Shown here piece by piece: positions 58,721-64,000 of a stretch of DNA of 64,000 bases. Origin of the DNA: JBGZFC01 sp964631255 (GTDB lineage Bacteria > Bacteroidota > Bacteroidia > Bacteroidales > Dysgonomonadaceae). The notes beneath the pieces are model-generated. The model was not told where the DNA came from. It worked only from the letters and a program-made list of their open reading frames with translations, and ran no database searches. Position 1 is the stretch's first letter, and each line of letters begins with the position of its first letter. The translations under genes and the position numbers were made by a program. Location of the stretch: assembly GCA_964631255.1 (NCBI GenBank), contig CAZVWS010000001.1, forward strand, positions 62,001-126,000, read 5' to 3'.

Positions 58721-59866
58721 ATGAATATTTTTACGAACATATTAAGAAACAGATTGGGTAAATGGTTACTAATTGTACCTCTGCTTGTGCTGTGTTTGGT
58801 TTCGTGCAAAAAAAATACCGATAAATCGGTTTTTATTAAAGGTCATATCGGAGAGTTGAAATCTCCCGTCATTTTAGCATCGTACTTGTCTAACGATTCG
58901 TTAGCAATAGATACAATCAGATGTAAGGACGACGGGGGATTTTCTTATAAAGTAAAGGTGGATACGCTTACCATGCTATCGCTCTACTTCAATGAGCAAA
59001 ATAGTTCTGTTTCGTTTTTCGTGAACGAAGGCGATAAAATAAAAGTAAACGGCGATGCCGAACTACCCGACTTGATGCAAGTAACCGGTAATGAAATAAA
59101 TAACGAGTTAACCTCTTTCAAAGAGTTGAATCAAGATTTGCTCAAACAAAGATCGTACCTGCTACAAGGTATGAATTGGACTAACCCAAACGACTCGAAC
59201 AGCAACGGCAGAAGAATCACAGACAACGACGAAATGGCTCGTCTCAATGCCTTAAACCAACAGCTACTACTCAAAACCGAAGAATTTATCAAAGAAAATC
59301 CGACCAAATTATCCAGTTTGGTGCTCATCAGCAACTTCTTTGGAAATGCCGAAAACCCCGAAGCCTTGGCAAGAGTACTTGCCTGTATAAAAGGTGAAAT
59401 AAAAAACAGCCAATTGGGACTCAACTTGCAAACATTTTCCGAAAAAATAAATCGTTCGGCTGAAGGAGCTCCCGCACCCTATTTCGAGACGAAAGACAAA
59501 AACGGCAAAGTAGTTACGCCGCATCACTATATTGGGAAATATCTGCTGCTATCGTTCGTTTCATCGGCAAACACACAATCGCGCGAAGCCGTAAAATCGC
59601 TTAAAAGGGCTTACAGCCATCTCCCCAAAGACAGTATCCAATTCGTAACCGTATACATAGATGCCGATGTGTACCCCGTTTCTTATATCGAGAACGACTC
59701 CATCAACTGGACAATAATCACCGAAAAAAACAGTTGGGCGTCAGACATAGTCGATGCCTACAACATCCAATTTATACCAAACAATATTCTGATTTCGCCC
59801 AATGGAATCATTTCCGACCGAAATATTCAGCCATCGGACATCGAAAAAAGACTGAAGGCAGTGTAA
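58721..59866 (+). CDS. Thioredoxin-fold lipoprotein with DUF4369-like N-domain
   Basis: A 381-residue lipoprotein with lipobox LVSC (LVLCLVSCKKNTDK). Residues about 30-125 are a DUF4369-like beta domain (VFIKGHIGELKSPVIL). Residues about 245-380 have a thioredoxin/AhpC fold (GAPAPYFETKDKNGKVVTPH and YLLLSFVSSANTQSREAVKSL). The usual CxxC is replaced by SANTQS, so classical disulfide chemistry is unlikely. The ATG at 58721 is preferred over a TTG at 58712. Adjacent comM starts 36 nt later and may be co-transcribed. Confidence 0.8.
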   Translation: MNIFTNILRNRLGKWLLIVPLLVLCLVSCKKNTDKSVFIKGHIGELKSPVILASYLSNDSLAIDTIRCKDDGGFSYKVKVDTLTMLSLYFNEQNSSVSFFVNEGDKIKVNGDAELPDLMQVTGNEINNELTSFKELNQDLLKQRSYLLQGMNWTNPNDSNSNGRRITDNDEMARLNALNQQLLLKTEEFIKENPTKLSSLVLISNFFGNAENPEALARVLACIKGEIKNSQLGLNLQTFSEKINRSAEGAPAPYFETKDKNGKVVTPHHYIGKYLLLSFVSSANTQSREAVKSLKRAYSHLPKDSIQFVTVYIDADVYPVSYIENDSINWTIITEKNSWASDIVDAYNIQFIPNNILISPNGIISDRNIQPSDIEKRLKAV

Positions 59867-59902
59867 AAATCAGAATTCGCAAAAGAAAAGAGGACCAAAA
59901 CC

Positions 59903-61441
59903 ATGTTAGTTAAAGTATTTGGAGCTGCAGTACAAGGAATAGATGCAACGCTGATTACTATTGAAGTGAATTGCACCAAAGGTATCAAATTCTTTTTGGT
60001 GGGTTTGCCCGATGCTTCCGTCAAAGAGAGCCACGAGCGTATTGTGTCTGCTCTGCATGAAAATGGTTTTGCATTTCCTCGTCGTCAAGTAGTTGTCAAT
60101 ATGTCGCCTGCCGACATCAGAAAAGAGGGCTCTGCATACGATTTACCTTTGGCTATCGGCATCTTGGCAGCATCGGAAGCTATATCAGCAAACAAATTGG
60201 CAGATTACATCTTGATGGGCGAACTCTCGTTAGATGGAAACATATTACCAATAAAAGGAGCTTTACCAATAGCCATTATGGCAAAAGCCGCCGGATTCAA
60301 AGGCTTTATTCTACCCACGGCAAATGCCAAAGAAGCAGCTGTGGTAGAGGGATTGGATGTTTTTGGTGTAGAAAATATCCGTCAAGTAGTTGCTTTTGCC
60401 AACGATGAAACGCATCCCGAACCGATACACGTAGATATAGAAAAAGAGTTTCTGAACAAACAATCTAATTTTGAATTTGATTTTAGCGATGTAAAAGGAC
60501 AAGAAAGTGTGAAGCGAGCGCTGGAAGTGGCGGCGGCAGGGGGACACAACATCATCATGATTGGACCACCGGGAGCAGGGAAATCGATGATGGCAAAGAG
60601 AATGCCATCCATTTTACCACCCTTCACACTGGAAGAAGCTCTGGAAACTACAAAAATACACAGCGTGGCGGGGAAATTGGAAGGCAGCGTTTCGCTCATG
60701 TCTCGCCGACCGTTTCGCTCACCACACCACACCATTTCAGATGTAGCCATGGTGGGAGGCGGTGCATACCCGCAGCCAGGCGAAATCAGCTTGGCGCACA
60801 ACGGCGTTTTGTTTCTCGACGAACTTCCCGAATTTAACAGGAGCGTGCTGGAAGTAATGCGTCAACCTCTGGAAGATAGGCGAATTACCATTTCGAGAGC
60901 AAAATTTTCGGTAGAATATCCGGCAAGTTTTATGTTGGTTTCTGCTATGAACCCATGCCCGTGCGGCTACTACAATCATCCCGAAAAAGCGTGTGTTTGT
61001 CCTCCGGGGACAGTGCAAAAATACCTGAATAAAATTTCGGGACCACTCCTCGATCGCATCGATATGCATGTAGAAATTGTGCCGGTTCCTTTCGAGAAAA
61101 TTTCTGACAGAACGCCGGCAGAACACAGCACAGAAATTAGCAAACGAGTGGTAAAAGCAAGAGAAATACAGGCTGCCCGATTTGCAAAAACACCCGGCAT
61201 CTACTGTAATGCACAAATGACTTCCAAAATATTGCACAAATATGCTTTGCCCGACGAAGCCGGATTGCAACTGCTGAAAACAGCGATGGAACGGCTCAAT
61301 CTATCGGCACGCGCATACGATAGAATTCTGAAGGTTGCCCGCACCATTGCAGATTTGGATGCAGCAGAAAATATTTTGCCAACCCATTTGGCCGAAGCCA
61401 TCAATTACAGAAACTTAGACAGGGAAACTTGGGCAGGATAA
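59903..61441 (+). CDS. comM: YifB/ComM-family Mg chelatase-like ATPase
   Basis: A 512-residue AAA+ protein of the ComM/YifB family. N-terminal Lon-like domain (VKVFGAAVQGIDATLITIEV is a diagnostic start), Walker A MIGPPGAGKSMMAKR, Walker B GVLFLDELPEF, and a cysteine cluster NPCPCGYYNHP-KACVCPP that may bind zinc. In transformable bacteria ComM is a branch-migration helicase for integrating DNA; in Bacteroidetes its role is unproven. Full length. Confidence 0.94.
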   Translation: MLVKVFGAAVQGIDATLITIEVNCTKGIKFFLVGLPDASVKESHERIVSALHENGFAFPRRQVVVNMSPADIRKEGSAYDLPLAIGILAASEAISANKLADYILMGELSLDGNILPIKGALPIAIMAKAAGFKGFILPTANAKEAAVVEGLDVFGVENIRQVVAFANDETHPEPIHVDIEKEFLNKQSNFEFDFSDVKGQESVKRALEVAAAGGHNIIMIGPPGAGKSMMAKRMPSILPPFTLEEALETTKIHSVAGKLEGSVSLMSRRPFRSPHHTISDVAMVGGGAYPQPGEISLAHNGVLFLDELPEFNRSVLEVMRQPLEDRRITISRAKFSVEYPASFMLVSAMNPCPCGYYNHPEKACVCPPGTVQKYLNKISGPLLDRIDMHVEIVPVPFEKISDRTPAEHSTEISKRVVKAREIQAARFAKTPGIYCNAQMTSKILHKYALPDEAGLQLLKTAMERLNLSARAYDRILKVARTIADLDAAENILPTHLAEAINYRNLDRETWAG

Positions 61442-61472
61442 CCCGTTTTTTTCACTTGTAGGAAAGAAAAAA

Positions 61473-62420
61473 TTAGAACGAAAATCCGTTCAAAAAATCT
61501 TTTGTCTTCATGCGTTTTTTACCGGACATTTGGATATCCAAAATTTCTATCCATCCGTCGCGAACGGCTACACGCAAATACGTTTTATTGTCTGTATCTA
61601 TCTGCCCAACTGACGAATTATGTGCGCTTGGAATAAATTTTGTTTCATAAATTTTGAATGTTTGCAAAGTTCCGTTTGCGTTCAATTCGGTCCAAGCAGC
61701 CGGATAGGGAGCTAAACCTCGCACAAAATTGTGGATGTACAATCCGTCATTACTCCAATCAATCTTCGTGTTGTTTTTAAAAAGTTTGGGAGCCGGTTTT
61801 AGCTCTTCCGGCTTTGTATAAAAAGCAGATTGGGCTTTCGGTTTTATCGTGTTTTCTTGGATGGCTTGCACGGTTTTGAGTGCCAATTGCGCCCCCAGAT
61901 TCATTAATTTATCGTGAATAGTTCCCGCGTTATCATTAGGTTCTATCGGGATGCTTTCTTGAAAAATAATGTCGCCGGTATCTATTTCGTGCGATAGAAA
62001 AAATGTAGTTACTCCCGTTCTGGATTCACCATTGATGACAGCCCAATTGATGGGTGCAGCTCCTCTGAATTGTGGCAAGAGCGATGCATGAACGTTGAAT
62101 GTACCTTTGGCAGGCATGCTCCAAACCACTTCGGGAAGCATCCGAAAAGCGACAACCACCTGCACATCGGCTTTCAAATCTTTAAGCTGGTCGAGGAAGG
62201 TTGCATCTTTCAGTTTTTCCGGTTGCAGCAGATGAAGTCCTTTAGAAATGGCATATTTTTTTACTGCCGAGGGCTGAAATTGGTAACCCCTGCCAGCCGG
62301 CTTGTCGGGCGATGTAACAACCCCCACAACATTGTAATTATTTTCTACCAATATTTGCAGCGTTTCTACCGCAAAATCGGGTGTTCCCATAAAAACGATA
62401 CGTAAATCTTCTTTTTTCAT
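61473..62420 (-). CDS. fmt: Methionyl-tRNA formyltransferase
   Basis: A 315-residue enzyme that formylates initiator Met-tRNA using 10-formyl-THF. The N-terminal Rossmann domain has RIVFMGTPDFAVETL, the catalytic site has NVHASLLPQFRGAAPINWA and HEIDTGDII (Asn, His, Asp triad), followed by the C-terminal OB-like domain. The ATG at 62420 is the family start. Downstream (minus strand) of the ClC gene, with an 87-nt gap. Confidence 0.96.
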   Translation of the reverse strand: MKKEDLRIVFMGTPDFAVETLQILVENNYNVVGVVTSPDKPAGRGYQFQPSAVKKYAISKGLHLLQPEKLKDATFLDQLKDLKADVQVVVAFRMLPEVVWSMPAKGTFNVHASLLPQFRGAAPINWAVINGESRTGVTTFFLSHEIDTGDIIFQESIPIEPNDNAGTIHDKLMNLGAQLALKTVQAIQENTIKPKAQSAFYTKPEELKPAPKLFKNNTKIDWSNDGLYIHNFVRGLAPYPAAWTELNANGTLQTFKIYETKFIPSAHNSSVGQIDTDNKTYLRVAVRDGWIEILDIQMSGKKRMKTKDFLNGFSF

Positions 62421-62507
62421 CTTTATAATTTTAAGAGTCAAGACAAAAGAATCCAAACTTTTGCGTTAAAATTGTTTACCGAGCATCTGATGAATTACTT
62501 CTCTGTT

Positions 62508-64000
62508 TTATTCGAGTTCATCCGAATAATTATCCACCAATACCTCTCTATATGAATTGAATACGGACGATTGCGATAATATTCCTTTGTAAACGCCCTT
62601 GTCATCTACAACAGGTAAATTCCACGCTTTGGTGTCTTCAAAGGTGTTCATCACTTTTTCCATGGGCGTATTGATATTGATTTTCACATCTGCCCCAACC
62701 ATGAATCGCTCTACATGAAATCGGTCATACAGCTCGGGTCTGAACATAATATTTCGTATATCGTTCACAAAAACAAGACCTTCCAATACTCCATTTTCCT
62801 CGTTGGTTACGGGAAAAATATTCCGGTTGTTGGTAGAAATTATCTTCACTACATTGCCCAACGTCATATCGGGATGCACCACCGGGATATTGGTTTCGAG
62901 CATATCTTCTACTTTCAAGAAAGTGAGTACTGCTTTGTCTTTGTGGTGCGTAATCAGCTCGCCACTTTTTGCCAGACGAATGGCGTAGATATTGTGTTTC
63001 TCAAAAATGATGATGGTGGCATAGGAACTGGTAGAAACAATCATGAGCGGCAGAAACATTTCGTAGCCTCCTGTAAGCTCAGCTATAAGAAAAATTCCGG
63101 TAAGCGGCGCATGCATAACGCCAGCCATAACACCAGCCATCCCCATCAGCGCGAAATTATCTTGCGGCAGATAGGAAGAAAAGCCCAACTGGTTGAGCGT
63201 GTAAGAATAGACAAAACCCAAAACGCATCCCAAGAAAAGCGTGGGTGCAAAAACACCGCCCGTACCGCCACCACCGGTTGTAGCACTGGTTGCAAAAATT
63301 TTGAAAACCAATATCAGACCCAGAAAAATAACAATACCCCACCGGCTTTGCAGAGAATAAAAGAAACTCCCGTTGAGCAGCTCTTTGAATTGGTCGCCGC
63401 CCGCCAACAGGATTTCGATGGAATTATATCCTTCCCCAAACAAAGGAGGAAAAAAGAAAATCAAGAGACTTAAAATGGTGCCACCCATGGCAAAACGAAT
63501 CCAATAGGGTTTTTTAGAGAAAATATTTTCGGCCCAAATCATGGAACGAGTTACATACAGCGATATCAACCCGCAGAAGATGCCCAATATTATCACGTAA
63601 GGTATTCGATGCAAGGCAAATACCTCTACTTGTGAATAGGCAAACATGGCATTGGTGCCGGTCAGGATGTAGGAAATGGTAGTTGCCGTAACCGATGTAA
63701 CCAATAGTGGCAAAATAGACGACATGGTAAGGTCGAGCAACAAAACTTCGATAACAAACAAGATGCCGGCAATAGGTGCTTTAAAAATGCCGGCAATGGC
63801 TCCCGCAGCACCACAACCAACCAACAGCATCAGGTTGCGTTGGTCTAATTTGAAAAAACGACCTACATTTGACCCAATGGCAGAGCCGGTTAGCACGATG
63901 GGTGCCTCCGCTCCTACCGAACCACCAAAAGCAATGGTTATGGAACTCGCGATGAGCGAACTGTAAGTATTGTGTGGTTTGATACGGCTTTTTCGTTTAG
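62508..64000 (-). CDS. ClC-family chloride channel/antiporter with CBS domains, 5' end cut
   Basis: A ClC membrane protein open to the window end, so its start is missing; the visible part is 497 residues. GSVGAEAPI carries the gating glutamate in a GxEAP variant of the GxEGP filter motif, with GIFKAPIAGILFVIEV and GGGTGGVFAPTLFLG as later ClC motifs. Two CBS domains form the C-terminus (about 110 residues, VEDMLETNIPVVHP and FMVGADVKININTP). The retained glutamate suggests proton-coupled exchange, but the ion cannot be stated with certainty. Confidence 0.93.
   Translation of the reverse strand, partial: KRKSRIKPHNTYSSLIASSITIAFGGSVGAEAPIVLTGSAIGSNVGRFFKLDQRNLMLLVGCGAAGAIAGIFKAPIAGILFVIEVLLLDLTMSSILPLLVTSVTATTISYILTGTNAMFAYSQVEVFALHRIPYVIILGIFCGLISLYVTRSMIWAENIFSKKPYWIRFAMGGTILSLLIFFFPPLFGEGYNSIEILLAGGDQFKELLNGSFFYSLQSRWGIVIFLGLILVFKIFATSATTGGGGTGGVFAPTLFLGCVLGFVYSYTLNQLGFSSYLPQDNFALMGMAGVMAGVMHAPLTGIFLIAELTGGYEMFLPLMIVSTSSYATIIIFEKHNIYAIRLAKSGELITHHKDKAVLTFLKVEDMLETNIPVVHPDMTLGNVVKIISTNNRNIFPVTNEENGVLEGLVFVNDIRNIMFRPELYDRFHVERFMVGADVKININTPMEKVMNTFEDTKAWNLPVVDDKGVYKGILSQSSVFNSYREVLVDNYSDELE

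Noticed and set aside
1..64000. tRNA, rRNA, tmRNA, riboswitch or integrase gene
   Set aside because: I looked for characteristic stems and for recombinase catalytic motifs and found none that I could support by eye.

Overview
The window is bacterial chromosome from a member of the Bacteroidetes, most likely order Bacteroidales. Signs of this are: repeated TAnnTTTG-type -7 promoter boxes; a complete moxR-bat operon; a TonB receptor with an N-terminal carboxypeptidase-D-like regulatory domain; a protein ending in a type IX secretion (T9SS) sorting domain; a GroEL-independent grpE-dnaJ pair; lptD and lptG for LPS export; and DUF5687/DUF6261-type proteins. Most genes look moderately AT-rich. Three stretches differ: the restriction-modification pair and the Hachiman pair are strikingly AT-rich, and the catalase is more GC-rich. 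I see no rRNA or tRNA gene, no intact insertion sequence and no CRISPR array.

Layout. 1-4122: nadE (5' end outside the window), then a kinase/RapZ-C fusion and a MurU-like nucleotidyltransferase that look like amino-sugar salvage. 4127-6543 (minus): dnaJ, grpE and an HD hydrolase. 6641-9780: a small secreted histidine-rich protein and a TonB-dependent receptor. 9795-11793 (minus): oxyR and a dihydroorotate-dehydrogenase-like protein. 11950-14144: a decayed 42-bp repeat array and a HaeIII-type (GGCC) restriction-modification pair. 14479-25413: copper ATPase, two glycosyltransferases, DAHP synthase/chorismate mutase, a peptide transporter, an acyltransferase, a stress protein and a small DNA-binding protein. 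25633-34845 (minus): PAP2 phosphatase, batE-D-C-B-A, a BatD-like protein, a DUF58 protein and moxR. 35079-39986: outer-membrane protein, catalase, a 158-bp nested inverted repeat, a HAD hydrolase, an 11-unit 42-bp repeat array that stays open as an ORF, and a DUF6261-like protein. 40089-43249: a two-gene Hachiman anti-phage system (hamA, hamB). 43414-46203: a HerA/DUF853 remnant, a DUF5687 permease with its ATPase, and a broken lipoprotein gene. 46194-64000: lipB-lipA, tgt-lptG-cyclophilin, an outer-membrane protein, lptD, rarA, a T9SS cargo, a thioredoxin-fold lipoprotein, comM/yifB, fmt and a ClC channel cut by the window end.

How the parts relate. Two defence modules (HaeIII-type RM and Hachiman) sit in an otherwise housekeeping chromosome. 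Each lies near a tandem array of 42-bp units. The two arrays share a 14-codon skeleton (K-T-E ... L) and look like one repeat family, one array decayed and one intact. Hachiman is bracketed by two copies of a CCTTTGNCAAAG palindrome, with a third copy after the catalase gene, which suggests a cassette-exchange site. Short-word TTGGCTCTTG-like repeats sit in several gene junctions around the same zone, next to two gene remnants. The 33.7-46.2 kb region is therefore the plastic part of the window.
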